A DNA stretch of 64,000 nucleotides from Shewanella loihica PV-4 (GCF_000016065.1 NC_009092.1:1674001-1738000); one strand, 5' to 3'; positions 18,232-26,750 are shown, counted from the stretch's first letter. Notes: generated from the sequence alone by a model not told the origin. A program made the numbers and translations.

Positions 18232-18660
18232 ATGCATAAATGGATGTTTATCACATTGATTATGGCTAGCTTCAACCTTCATGCTGCAGTTTATAAATGC
18301 ACCATAGACGGGGTTGAAACTTACAGCCAAGATCCTTGCGCAGAAGATGCCCAAGAGATCACAGTAACTCCTCCCGTGAAAATGAATAGTAGTGACAATG
18401 ATTTGAGCGTCGATCAATTGGTCGAGCAATGCATTACGACGTTAACATTAATTGGGGGATTTAAAGATCCAGAGTCAATTAAGGTACTTGGTCACCATTT
18501 TGATTGGGTGCAGGATGACACTGGGGCACGTCGCGTACTCCAACTAAGAATCAATGCAAAGAATAGCTATGGTGGTTACGGCGGGGCTGAATTTTACCCC
18601 TGTTTCTTGAACCATAGCGGAACTCAACTTAGTGAGCATCAGTACAGAATACGGAAGTAA
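18232..18660 (+). CDS. Secreted DUF4124-like protein
   Basis: 142 residues from the ATG at 18232, chosen because AGGA lies eight bases upstream; an ATG at 18223 is also in frame. The signal peptide is MHKWMFITLIMASFNLHA, with cleavage expected before AVYKC. The mature start (VYKCTIDGVETYSQDPCAE) fits the short DUF4124 motif, in which two cysteines likely form a disulfide. The rest is not recognisable; a glycine/tyrosine patch (YGGYGGAEFYPCF) lies near the end. AT-rich. It is followed four bases later by the next gene, suggesting cotranscription. Confidence 0.75.
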   Translation: MHKWMFITLIMASFNLHAAVYKCTIDGVETYSQDPCAEDAQEITVTPPVKMNSSDNDLSVDQLVEQCITTLTLIGGFKDPESIKVLGHHFDWVQDDTGARRVLQLRINAKNSYGGYGGAEFYPCFLNHSGTQLSEHQYRIRK

Positions 18661-18663
18661 AGC

Positions 18664-19248
18664 GTGTCTAAATCAAAGAAAAGATATTTAAACCTCTGGC
18701 GAGAAATATTAGCAATTATAGTTGTTTTGGCTTCCATGTATTATGGCTACTGGCTACTTTCAGTGAGTCTAATAACCAGTTCTGATTTTTTAACGTGGAA
18801 CATTATCACATGGTTGTTAGCAATCGCTTTCATAGCACTGCCACGGATAAGCGAGATCTCTATTGGGGGGAATGTTATTAAGCTTATCCAAGCAACTAAG
18901 CAAGCCCAATCTACTCTTAAAGGGTTGTTTAGGGCACAGCTTGTTATGCTTAGACAAACTCCTAGTGGATTTAGAAGCTCACTTGTCACAGTTGATCCTC
19001 GGGTAGAGCCATTCTTCGATTTGTGTGAAGAGATAGCCAAACTTGAGCTAGCCGATGAGCTGAGCGCTGATATGGTTCAAACTGCACAAGAATTGATACA
19101 AACTCATGTAACTAATTTTATGGATATGCTTTTTATGCATGAACCACCTAAAGATGAGTTTTATAGTGATGATGAGCTAATTCAACATCGTGTAATGCCA
19201 GATGCAAAAGATGTTTATGTAAGACTGCGGGATTTCATCTGCCGTTAA
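18664..19248 (+). CDS. Two-helix membrane protein of unknown function
   Basis: 194 residues from a GTG start four bases after the preceding stop. Two hydrophobic segments (about residues 14-34 and 41-59) are followed by a mainly helical soluble domain of about 130 residues rich in acidic residues, probably cytoplasmic because the short N-terminus is strongly basic (SKSKKRY). I recognise no family. AT-rich like its neighbours. Position suggests it is cotranscribed with the DUF4124-like gene and possibly with the reverse transcriptase 68 bp downstream; a membrane partner of the RT is conceivable but unsupported by motifs. Confidence 0.7.
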   Translation: MSKSKKRYLNLWREILAIIVVLASMYYGYWLLSVSLITSSDFLTWNIITWLLAIAFIALPRISEISIGGNVIKLIQATKQAQSTLKGLFRAQLVMLRQTPSGFRSSLVTVDPRVEPFFDLCEEIAKLELADELSADMVQTAQELIQTHVTNFMDMLFMHEPPKDEFYSDDELIQHRVMPDAKDVYVRLRDFICR

Positions 19249-19316
19249 CTCTTAAGGTTTTTTAATATAGCTCGTATGGTGATGCTAGGTGTTTGTGAAC
19301 TATGGGGGGCTAGTAT

Positions 19317-20948
19317 ATGAAGGTTAAAGATTTACTCAATATTACGGATGAGGATGAACTAAAAAAATATCGTGTTTTTAGAGCATTATCTCGCTTTAAC
19401 TATTTTCCAAATCAAAAACAGGCTATAGGCGAGTTACCTGATTGCTTTACAACTTCATCTTTAACACCTGAAGTATGTTTAAGACTATTATCAGGTGGGA
19501 TTGACAACAAAAGAAAAAACACAGGATTTGCTCCTGTTGAGTACAAGTCAACGCGTTATAACAATATACCTAGAGTTCTTTCTCTTGTTCATCCTGTTGC
19601 CCATGCGCAGCTTTGCAAACATATTTACGAAAACTGGCAAGATATTGAGTATATTTCTGCTAATACTATTAGCAGAGTTAGACCTGAATTCTATGAAGTA
19701 GATAAGCGAATTGTTGTCATGAATTATGATGATCCGATTGTTAAAGATAGGAAGTTTAATGACATAACATTTGGAAAGAAATACATTGTAAATGCAGATA
19801 TCGCGAGTTGTTTCGATAGTATTTACTCTCATAGTATACCTTGGGCAATTAAAGGATATGAGTTTGCAAAAAACAATAGAGGTGAAAATGAATGGTTTAA
19901 CCAGTTTGACAAATTTTTAAGAACAACTAAAAGATGTGAAACCAATGGGATGCCGATAGGTCCCGCTACTTCCTCAATATGTTTAGAAATTATACTTGCG
20001 AGAGTTGATAGTAGGTTACATGACCTTGGTTTTGAACATGAACGATATGTAGATGATTTTTGTTGTTACTGTTCAACCAAAGAGCAGGCTGATGAATTTA
20101 TTATAAAATTGTCGGAGTTGTTAGCTGAGTATCGATTGAGTTTGAACTTGAGAAAGACAACTATTATTGAGTTGCCAATAGCATCAACTGATGATTGGAT
20201 TGTAGAATTGAATAGCTTGTGTATTGACCGATATAATGCAGATGGAGACCTAGTTCTGATAGGTGCTAAAGAAGCTATAAATATTATCAATAAGGCAGTT
20301 TTTTTAAGCCAATCACATAAAGATGGTAGTGTGATTAAGTTTGCAGTAGGTTTTTTAGTAAAAAAATTAGCTGACACTGCATACCAAGATGTGTTCGAGT
20401 GTTTATTAAGTTTGTCATTTCATTATCCAATTCTTATTCCATATTTATCTATTTTGCTGGGCAGAGGAAACTTAGAGGCTCAGCATTACGTTGATAAGTT
20501 TCAGATGATCATTGAAGAAAATGCGCTCCATAAAAGATCAGATGGGATGGCGTGGCCACTTCATATCTTTAGAGAGCATAATATTGAGCCAACCCAAGAA
20601 ATAGTTGATAGAGTTTTGGAAACTAAGGACTGTGTTGCTATCACCATTTTGCAAGATATTTGCCCTGATAATGAGAATATAAGGCAATTTGTAGTAGATA
20701 TCTCAAATGATTTGGATATTAAGAAGGATGAATATTGGCTATTACTATATCAATCATATCTTCTTGGACATATAAATAACCCCTATCGCGATAGATGTTT
20801 TATTGTACTAAAAGATTATGGTGTTAATTTTTTTAAAACTGATAGTAGAACCAAGTTTGAGATGAGATGTGATAATGTTGGTGCTGTTTGGGCTTTTAAA
20901 GAATTAGAAGAGATTAAACAGCCTCAAGCAAAGGCAGTAAATATCTAA
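19317..20948 (+). CDS. Reverse transcriptase of the Abi/UG (defence-associated) type
   Basis: A 543-residue RNA-directed DNA polymerase. Motif A is NADIASCFDSIYSHSIPWAI (Asp161), motif B NGMPIGPATSS (210-220) and motif C RYVDDF (Asp246, Asp247), followed by a motif D-like LNLRKTT. The SIYSHSIPWAI wording after the first Asp is what I associate with abortive-infection and 'unknown group' RTs. There is no maturase, endonuclease or CRISPR Cas1 fusion, and no obvious msr/msd. Residues from about 310 to the end are alpha-helical and repeat-like, similar in style to the C-termini of AbiK/DRT proteins. The codon use is strikingly AT-rich. The subclass is not assignable by eye. Confidence 0.85.
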   Translation: MKVKDLLNITDEDELKKYRVFRALSRFNYFPNQKQAIGELPDCFTTSSLTPEVCLRLLSGGIDNKRKNTGFAPVEYKSTRYNNIPRVLSLVHPVAHAQLCKHIYENWQDIEYISANTISRVRPEFYEVDKRIVVMNYDDPIVKDRKFNDITFGKKYIVNADIASCFDSIYSHSIPWAIKGYEFAKNNRGENEWFNQFDKFLRTTKRCETNGMPIGPATSSICLEIILARVDSRLHDLGFEHERYVDDFCCYCSTKEQADEFIIKLSELLAEYRLSLNLRKTTIIELPIASTDDWIVELNSLCIDRYNADGDLVLIGAKEAINIINKAVFLSQSHKDGSVIKFAVGFLVKKLADTAYQDVFECLLSLSFHYPILIPYLSILLGRGNLEAQHYVDKFQMIIEENALHKRSDGMAWPLHIFREHNIEPTQEIVDRVLETKDCVAITILQDICPDNENIRQFVVDISNDLDIKKDEYWLLLYQSYLLGHINNPYRDRCFIVLKDYGVNFFKTDSRTKFEMRCDNVGAVWAFKELEEIKQPQAKAVNI

Positions 20949-20984
20949 CTCCGAAATCTTTCCAATCCGACCCAATCCCATAAG

Positions 20985-21022
20985 CCGAGACAATGACATC
21001 ACGTTCACTGTCTCGGTTTTTT
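20985..21022 (+). terminator. Hairpin/terminator after the reverse transcriptase
   Basis: CCGAGACA at 20985-20992 pairs with TGTCTCGG at 21009-21016, followed by six T residues. It lies 37 bp after the RT stop. Confidence 0.8.
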
Positions 21023-21111
21023 ATGTGTGACAATTATCTTGTGCTTTGATCACTAGGGGCTAGCGCAAAGAGCCTTTAGTTACTTTGATACGCTATCAAA
21101 TCCCAGACAGC
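21023..21111. other. Structured spacer between RT and tRNA-Pro
   Basis: No ORF. Contains a 7-bp hairpin (TTTGATA at 21084-21090, TATCAAA at 21094-21100). With the flanking terminators, three hairpins fall in about 150 bp. Confidence 0.4.
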
Positions 21112-21138
21112 AAAAAGCCAGCTTCTCAGCTGGCTTTT
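21112..21138 (-). terminator. Terminator of the tRNA-Pro transcript
   Basis: On the minus strand, AGCCAGCT/AGCTGGCT stem with a four-base loop followed by a T-run, nine bases after the tRNA 3' end. Confidence 0.85.
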
Positions 21139-21146
21139 CTAGTATT

Positions 21147-21223
21147 TGGTCGGTATGAGAGGATTCGAACCTCCGACCCCTGACACCCCATGACAGTGCG
21201 CTACCGGGCTGCGCTACATACCG
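21147..21223 (-). tRNA. tRNA-Pro (anticodon GGG)
   Basis: A 77-base tRNA on the minus strand. It starts CGGTATGTAGCGCAG, has D-loop CCCGGTAGCGC, anticodon loop ATGGGGT (GGG, decoding CCC/CCU), T-arm GGAGGTTCGAATCCTC, and ends in an encoded ACCA. The acceptor stem pairs fully (CGGTATG/CATACCG). It closely follows E. coli proL, including the U-U position in the anticodon stem. Its 3' end faces the AT-rich RT block, which is where tRNA-targeting islands usually insert, though no integrase or repeated tRNA end is present. Confidence 0.95.
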
Positions 21224-21271
21224 ATTTTATCCAAAGCAGCAAAGACTTGGGGTCTGCTTCGAACAGGCTGA

Positions 21272-21300
21272 ACTTTATCAAGTCGTTTGCCCCTGTGCAA
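21272..21300 (-). promoter_or_regulatory. Promoter of tRNA-Pro
   Basis: On the minus strand, -35 TTGCAC (21295-21300), a 17-bp spacer and -10 TAAAGT (21272-21277), 48 bp before the tRNA 5' end. Confidence 0.6.
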
Positions 21301-21403
21301 GTGTTTCGGCGGTTGGGCCCGATCGACTGGCTAGTTTATAGTCGCTGGCGGCTCAACCTAAGTAGTTGGCGCATAGCGATCTAATGTTCAGTGACTCAAG
21401 TTT

Positions 21404-23191
21404 CTAGTGATTGTAGAAGCGTCGTCCCTCGCGCATCACCTGGATCAGCTCGGGTGCGCTAATCTTCTTGTTGCGCAGACGCTGGCTATAGTCACGGTTA
21501 TAGATACGGTATTTGCCGTGTCTGTCGATCACTGTGATCTCATCTTCCTGATAGATGCCAAACACCAGGTTGTCACCGATGTAGGTCCAGTTCTCGCTTT
21601 GGGGCTGCAGTATGTTGCGCCCGGCGCTGTAGTCGCTCGGCTTGTTGGTGCAGTCGAGTAGCTGAGTCATCAGGGTCGGCACCACGCCGTAGTGGCTGCT
21701 GGGGTAGGTGACCGTCTTGTCATACTCCATGCCGGGCCAGTGGATGATCAAAGGCACATGCACGTTGGCCGGTGACAGGTTGCCGCGCTGGTTGTCGTTG
21801 TCGCCGGTAAACACCTTGCCCGACACGCCGGTGACCATCACGAAGGTGCTGGCCGGTAGGCGCTCGATAAGCTTTTGCAGCTGCTTGTCGATAAAGTTGA
21901 GCGACTGACGGTATTGGTTGAACAGCACCTTCTGCGCCGGCTTGAGCGGCGTGCTCGGCTTCACCGTTTCGATACCCAGGAAACCGATAGGGGTGTCGTA
22001 GCTGTCGGGGCTCTGCAGGTTGAGCAGGGCAAACCAAGGCTTGTCTTGCTGCATACGCCACTCGTTAAAGCTGTCGATGGATTGAATATCGGCATCGGCC
22101 ACGCCGTTGGTGAGTGGCTGAATGTGCGAGGTCATATCCTGATAGATGGCCTGTGGCTCGATATTGCTGGTTTCAGGGGCGAAACGCGCCAGGGTGTAGC
22201 CCTGTTTAGCCAGCTCCTGGGTGAACACAGGCGAGCGATAGCTAAGATCGCTGGCGGCGATATAGCTGCCCTGCAGGCCATAGAGCAGGGAGAACATGCC
22301 GCTGTTGTGCATATTGCCGCCACTCAGGTGCTGCTTAAATTCATGGTTGTGTTTGCCGTATTCGTACAGGAACGGCATGGTCTCTTTGTCCACCAGATCG
22401 GCCCTGAAGCCGTCGATAGCTACCATCAATATGTTGATCTCTGGGTCGGCGCTACACTGCAGCGGCGATATTGGGTAGTTGAGACTCGGTTGCAGCTTGC
22501 TTGGGTCTTGTGCCTTGCTGCTCTTCTCTATGCCGTGGCTCTCCATGAAGGAGCGCGCGGTGGCAGGATAGGAGAGCGGATAGGCGTCATCCAAGCGGGT
22601 GATCTCTGTGATATCGGCGGCGTCGGCCCAGATATGAATCAGGTGGCTGCTGACGAAACAGAGGCCGATAACCAACACCACCTTAGGGCCGTAGTTAGAC
22701 TTGCGGATCTTTTCTATGCGTTTCCACAGGTAGTTGGCGGCGGTCAGCTCCAGGATGATGATCCCCAGCGGCGTGACGATATAAGAGGTGCCTTGCAGCA
22801 GGGCATTGAGATCGGCCCAGGCGATGTCGAACACAAATGGACTAAGGTGCAGACCATAGTCGTCGTAAATCAGGGTGTCATACAACAAGATACACAGGCC
22901 AAGGGTGGCGGCAAAGGCCGCGAGCCCGCGCAATATCTTGGAGTAGGGCAGCAGTAGGGTGATGGGAAACAGCACCACCAGATAGACGATGAAGGCGAGG
23001 AAGCTAAAATGCCCCAGGGTGCTGATGGCCAGGTAGCCCCAGCCAATCCAAGACTCGGGCGCGCCCACGGTTTCAATATAACGGACGCCGACTATCATCG
23101 CCAAGAAGCCGTTGAAGAAGGCAAACCAATGCCCCCAACTGACTAAGCGTGACACACGATCACGGCCCATCTCTTTTTTACGCTCGATCAT
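21404..23191 (-). CDS. yejM: Inner-membrane sulfatase-like protein YejM (PbgA/LapC)
   Basis: 595 residues (E. coli 586). About five membrane helices in the first 190 residues form the DUF3413 module, followed by a periplasmic sulfatase/alkaline-phosphatase-like domain (NILMVAIDGFRADLV, then LSGGNMHNSGMFSLLYGL). In enterobacteria this protein senses lipopolysaccharide and controls LpxC turnover through LapB. Metal-ligand residues typical of true sulfatases are only partly kept, as in the family. The neighbours yejL and yejK are divergent or adjacent as in other gammaproteobacteria, which supports the assignment. Confidence 0.93.
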   Translation of the reverse strand: MIERKKEMGRDRVSRLVSWGHWFAFFNGFLAMIVGVRYIETVGAPESWIGWGYLAISTLGHFSFLAFIVYLVVLFPITLLLPYSKILRGLAAFAATLGLCILLYDTLIYDDYGLHLSPFVFDIAWADLNALLQGTSYIVTPLGIIILELTAANYLWKRIEKIRKSNYGPKVVLVIGLCFVSSHLIHIWADAADITEITRLDDAYPLSYPATARSFMESHGIEKSSKAQDPSKLQPSLNYPISPLQCSADPEINILMVAIDGFRADLVDKETMPFLYEYGKHNHEFKQHLSGGNMHNSGMFSLLYGLQGSYIAASDLSYRSPVFTQELAKQGYTLARFAPETSNIEPQAIYQDMTSHIQPLTNGVADADIQSIDSFNEWRMQQDKPWFALLNLQSPDSYDTPIGFLGIETVKPSTPLKPAQKVLFNQYRQSLNFIDKQLQKLIERLPASTFVMVTGVSGKVFTGDNDNQRGNLSPANVHVPLIIHWPGMEYDKTVTYPSSHYGVVPTLMTQLLDCTNKPSDYSAGRNILQPQSENWTYIGDNLVFGIYQEDEITVIDRHGKYRIYNRDYSQRLRNKKISAPELIQVMREGRRFYNH

Positions 23192-23291
23192 AGGGATCCG
23201 TTATTTGTTGAAATACTTGTCTATCTTAATTTTTTTTAAGGCGGATTGGCCAGTTTTTTGCGAACAAAAACCGCTTTTTTAGCCGTTAGTG

Positions 23292-23507
23292 TTAGCTTTT
23301 TACCGACTGGGTCAGCGCCTTGGCAAACTGCTCGGCCACTTGGGCACGCGCTTCCTCAGGCACCTTGCGTAGCAGCAGATCTGTGACACAGTTGCCCAGC
23401 ACCATGAGGCTGAGGTCGGTCGGCGCCTGGTGCTTGTCGAGTACTGCCAGGATCTCGGCGATAACGGCTTCGACCTGGGCGTTTGAATATTTAGATTGGA
23501 TAGCCAT
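23292..23507 (-). CDS. yejL: YejL family protein (DUF1414)
   Basis: A 71-residue cytoplasmic protein. The sequence from MAIQSKYSNAQVE through LDKHQAPTDLSLMVLGNCVT matches E. coli YejL nearly word for word. The ATG at 23507 is used because homologues begin there; an open frame continues 22 codons upstream with no conservation. Function unknown. It lies just upstream of yejM on the same strand and divergent from yejK with a 77-bp spacer. Confidence 0.92.
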   Translation of the reverse strand: MAIQSKYSNAQVEAVIAEILAVLDKHQAPTDLSLMVLGNCVTDLLLRKVPEEARAQVAEQFAKALTQSVKS

Positions 23508-23584
23508 ATTTAAAAATTTTTTCACTTTAATTTGAAATAGCGGCATATAATAACGGATTTCTACCAACATCACTATCGAGGCTT

Positions 23585-24616
23585 ATGAGTATTAACGTCG
23601 AACAAGCAATTATTCACGCGATATCCCAAGATGGCGAAGGCCAGCTCAGCTGTAGATTGCGTCCACAACCGCTACTAAATAGTCAAGCCGTCGAAGCCAT
23701 GCTCGAAGAGCTGCATCAAACCTACACCAGTAAGTCGGGTAAGGGGTTTGGTCATTTTGGTACCCACGGCGAAGATGGTGAAGCCAACCCACAGTTTAAA
23801 GAGGCCCTGAGCCAGTATCTGGGTGGCGAGCTTGGGTTCGTCGAGTTCTCAGGCATGGCAGGTAAGCTGCTGCAGGAAGAGCTCGCCAAGTATGACTTCA
23901 GCCAGGGCGGCTTCCTGCTGCTGGCCTGTTATACCTATATGACCAGCGACTACCTGTTTGTCTCTCTGCTCAACGCCAAGTCGTCGATGACGGTTCTGGA
24001 TGATATGGAGCTGTCGCAGAACACTCACCTGGATCTCAACAATGTGCAGCTGGCGGCGCGTATCGACTTGACCGAATGGCAGGCCGATCCGGATTCGCTC
24101 AAGTATATCTCCTTCGTGCGCGGCCGTGCCGGACGTAAGGTGGCGGACTTCTTCCTCGACTTCATGGGCTGTGTCGAAGGGGTTAACACCAAGGCGCAGA
24201 ACAAGTCGCTGATGAACGCGGTAGAAGATTTCGTGGCCAGCAGCGAGCTGACCAAGGATGAGCGCCAACAGTGCCGCGAGAAGGTGTTCGAGTATTGCAC
24301 CGAGCGGGTCGATAGCGGCGCCGACATACAGCTTAAAGACTTGGCAGATGAACTGGCCGATGCGGGCATGGACTCCTTCTACGATTTCGCCCAGGGCGGC
24401 GACTATGAGCTGGAAGAGGAGTTTCCCGGCGACAAGCCGACCCTGCGTCAGCTGAAAAAGTTCTCGGGTACCGGCGGTGGCGTGACCATCAGTTTCGACG
24501 GTCAGCATCTGGGCGAGCGGGTGATCTATGATCCCATCTCAGATTCTATTTTGATCAAGGGCGTGCCGGCTAACCTGAAAGATCAGCTGGATCGTCGCCT
24601 CAAGGGCGGTCAATAA
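23585..24616 (+). CDS. yejK: Nucleoid-associated protein YejK/NdpA
   Basis: 343 residues, the usual NdpA length. The opening ([18 protein letters not shown]) and the middle ([20 protein letters not shown]) are characteristic. Homologues are found in isolated nucleoids and bind DNA; the precise role is not settled. The start codon follows a GAGGCTT sequence close to the ATG. It is followed by a strong terminator, so it is a single-gene unit. Confidence 0.95.
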   Translation: MSINVEQAIIHAISQDGEGQLSCRLRPQPLLNSQAVEAMLEELHQTYTSKSGKGFGHFGTHGEDGEANPQFKEALSQYLGGELGFVEFSGMAGKLLQEELAKYDFSQGGFLLLACYTYMTSDYLFVSLLNAKSSMTVLDDMELSQNTHLDLNNVQLAARIDLTEWQADPDSLKYISFVRGRAGRKVADFFLDFMGCVEGVNTKAQNKSLMNAVEDFVASSELTKDERQQCREKVFEYCTERVDSGADIQLKDLADELADAGMDSFYDFAQGGDYELEEEFPGDKPTLRQLKKFSGTGGGVTISFDGQHLGERVIYDPISDSILIKGVPANLKDQLDRRLKGGQ

Positions 24617-24642
24617 CCCCATTAACGGGTATTCAGCGCCAG

Positions 24643-24671
24643 AAAAAAGCGTCTGTGTTAGACGCTTTTTT
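24643..24671 (+). terminator. Rho-independent terminator of yejK
   Basis: A 12-bp stem AAAAAAGCGTCT/AGACGCTTTTTT with loop GTGTT. Confidence 0.93.
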
Positions 24672-24845
24672 CGTTTATGATGCTTTAAATAGGGTGTAAT
24701 GGTCAGGCGGCGAACGCTTAGGCCCTGTGCGACTTGCTAAAATATCGCAGATGAGTTGAAATTATCTGTTGAAACTAGAGTGTCCTCCGGCCGTTTGCCG
24801 ATGGGATCAATTAAGGTGGACTGTTTTTCTGCCGACGGAGCGTAA

Positions 24846-25730
24846 ATGCAACTTTTTGTTAGAGATTTAACCGTAATCGATTTTTCTTACCTGTGTCCTA
24901 TCCGTGGCATGGTGGGAGAGAGCTGGATCGTCGATGTGCTGCTCGATGGCGGCCTGGACGATCAGAACATGGTGCTGGATTTTGCCAAGGTGAAACGCAC
25001 CATCAAGAACACCATTGACGATGTGGCCGATCACCGCCTGCTGATCCCCACCGCCTGCGCAGAGGTGAGATGGCAGCAGCAGGGCGATCGTGTCTGGATG
25101 GACTTCAACAGTCTACAGGGAGATATCCATCTCGCCTGTCCTGCCCAGGCCTTTGCCCTGATCCCGACGGAAATTATCGATTTCGACAGTGTTAATGCCT
25201 TCTTGCAAAAAGCCTTGAAAGAGGTGTTGCCTGACAACGTGCAGGGAATTGCTCTGACACTGCGTAACGAGCTGCATGAAACGCCTTATTATCACTATTC
25301 ACATGGCCTGAAGAAGCACGATGGTAACTGCCAGCGCATCGCTCACGGTCATCGCAGCCCGATCAATGTGTTTGAAAATGGTATCGCCGCGCCTAAGTGG
25401 GACGAGTATTGGGCCCGCCGCTGGAAAGATATCTATCTCGGCAGCGAAGATGATCTGGTCGAGGTTGACGAGCTGGACCTGTCACCGCAGACAAGCGTGA
25501 GCGATGAGACCCACTATGGTTTCCATTATGTGGCGCCGCAGGGGGATTTCCAGCTGGCCATGCCTAAGAAGCGCTGTGAGATAATCCCACACGATACCAC
25601 GGTAGAGCTGCTGGCCGACTTTATCGCCACCACACTGGCGAGCGAAAACCCAGAGAGTGAATTTAAGGTGATCGCCTATGAAGGCGTGGGTAAGGGTGCC
25701 ATCGCCTCTAAAGGCGAGCGCAACGTTTAG
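24846..25730 (+). CDS. Long 6-pyruvoyl-tetrahydropterin-synthase-like protein
   Basis: 294 residues, about twice the size of QueD. The first half has the PTPS opening (LFVRDLTVIDFSYLCPIRG, then GESWIVDVLLDGGLDDQNMVLDFAKVK), in which the DFAKVK phrase is a QueD/PTPS landmark. The second half has HDGNCQRIAHGHRSPI (zinc-binding-like histidines) and resembles another PTPS unit. It therefore looks like a two-unit or extended member of the 6-carboxytetrahydropterin synthase family. A role in queuosine or pterin synthesis is possible, but the canonical catalytic Cys-x-x-x-His-Gly-His pattern of QueD is altered. Monocistronic. Confidence 0.75.
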   Translation: MQLFVRDLTVIDFSYLCPIRGMVGESWIVDVLLDGGLDDQNMVLDFAKVKRTIKNTIDDVADHRLLIPTACAEVRWQQQGDRVWMDFNSLQGDIHLACPAQAFALIPTEIIDFDSVNAFLQKALKEVLPDNVQGIALTLRNELHETPYYHYSHGLKKHDGNCQRIAHGHRSPINVFENGIAAPKWDEYWARRWKDIYLGSEDDLVEVDELDLSPQTSVSDETHYGFHYVAPQGDFQLAMPKKRCEIIPHDTTVELLADFIATTLASENPESEFKVIAYEGVGKGAIASKGERNV

Positions 25731-25793
25731 CAGCGTGTCAGACGTTTTAGTTAGCCTTAGTCCTTTATTAGCCTGAATCGATAGGAGTCGAAT

Positions 25794-26657
25794 TTGAACT
25801 TGTTGCGCTTAGTTGTGGCTGTACTCTGTCTTGGTGGCGCCGTGGGCGCTCAGGCCGAGGTTAACTTGAGTGGCAAGATGGAGCAGGGCGCGCTGATCCG
25901 CGGCCAGGCTCAGGCGGGAACCCAGGTATGGCTCAACGGCGAGCCAGTAAAAGTCAGCCCCGAAGGGCTGTTTGCCTTCGGTTTCGAGCGGGAAGCCACG
26001 CTCAATCAAGAGCTTAAACTAATCTACCCAGATGGCCTGACCCAGCTTATGCCCCTCAAGATAAGCGAGAAGCAGTACAAGATCGACAAGGTCAACGGCA
26101 TCGCCAAGAAGATCATGAAGCCAGATCCTAAGGCCGTAGAGCGCGCGGCCAAAGACAGCAAGCAGGTCAAGGCGGCCAGAGCCACCTTCTCGGGGCAGAC
26201 CGCCTTTGCTCAAGACTTCATCTGGCCGCTGACCGGCCGCATCTCGGGCGTGTATGGCAGCCAGCGGGTCTATAACGGCAAGCCGGGCAATCCTCACTAT
26301 GGCGTGGATGTCGCCGCCAAGACGGGCACTGTGGTGGTGGCGCCCGCCGATGGGGTGGTGACCCTCTCAGTACCCGACATGTTTTATTCTGGCGGCACTA
26401 TGGTTATCGATCACGGCTATGGGGTCAGTTCCAGCTTTTTGCATCTGAGCAAGCTGTATGTGAAGCCGGGTGAGATCATTAAACAGGGCCAGCCGGTTGC
26501 CGAGGTGGGCGCCACCGGACGCGCCACCGGGCCGCACCTTGACTGGCGTCTCAACTGGTTCCAGATGCGACTGGATCCCGTGACTGTGGTACCGTCCATG
26601 GCGAGCGTGCTTGAGCGTCAAACCCAGGCCAAACAGACCAAACAGGCCAACAAGTAG
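25794..26657 (+). CDS. Secreted M23-family metallopeptidase
   Basis: A 287-residue LytM/peptidase M23 protein that likely cleaves peptidoglycan cross-links in the periplasm. A signal peptide (LLRLVVAVLCLGGAVGAQA) is followed by a beta-rich domain and the M23 domain, with HYGVDVAAKTGT (zinc His and Asp), SSFLHLSKL and TGPHLDWRLNW (second His pair). All metal ligands are present, so it should be active rather than an EnvC-like activator. The start is TTG, supported by AGGAG six bases upstream; no nearer ATG fits. A hairpin terminator follows. Confidence 0.9.
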   Translation: MNLLRLVVAVLCLGGAVGAQAEVNLSGKMEQGALIRGQAQAGTQVWLNGEPVKVSPEGLFAFGFEREATLNQELKLIYPDGLTQLMPLKISEKQYKIDKVNGIAKKIMKPDPKAVERAAKDSKQVKAARATFSGQTAFAQDFIWPLTGRISGVYGSQRVYNGKPGNPHYGVDVAAKTGTVVVAPADGVVTLSVPDMFYSGGTMVIDHGYGVSSSFLHLSKLYVKPGEIIKQGQPVAEVGATGRATGPHLDWRLNWFQMRLDPVTVVPSMASVLERQTQAKQTKQANK

Positions 26658-26726
26658 GGAAGTAGGGAAGTAGGGCGAGTAGGGAAAAGCGCTCTCTGAC
26701 AAGGAGAGTGGAACGAAATATCAGTT

Positions 26727-26750
26727 AAGGCGACCAAGGGTCGCCTTTTT
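26727..26750 (+). terminator. Rho-independent terminator of the M23 gene
   Basis: AAGGCGACC/GGTCGCCTT stem with loop AAG and a short T-run. Short tagggaag repeats lie between the stop codon and the hairpin. Confidence 0.9.

Noticed and set aside
19317..20948. Retron or group II intron reverse transcriptase
   Set aside because: No maturase or endonuclease domain, no intron ends and no msr/msd-like inverted repeats upstream; the motif A context fits Abi/UG RTs.
21407..22957. Long + strand frames opposite yejM
   Set aside because: They are antisense to a strongly conserved gene and are low-complexity, histidine/glutamine-rich shadows.
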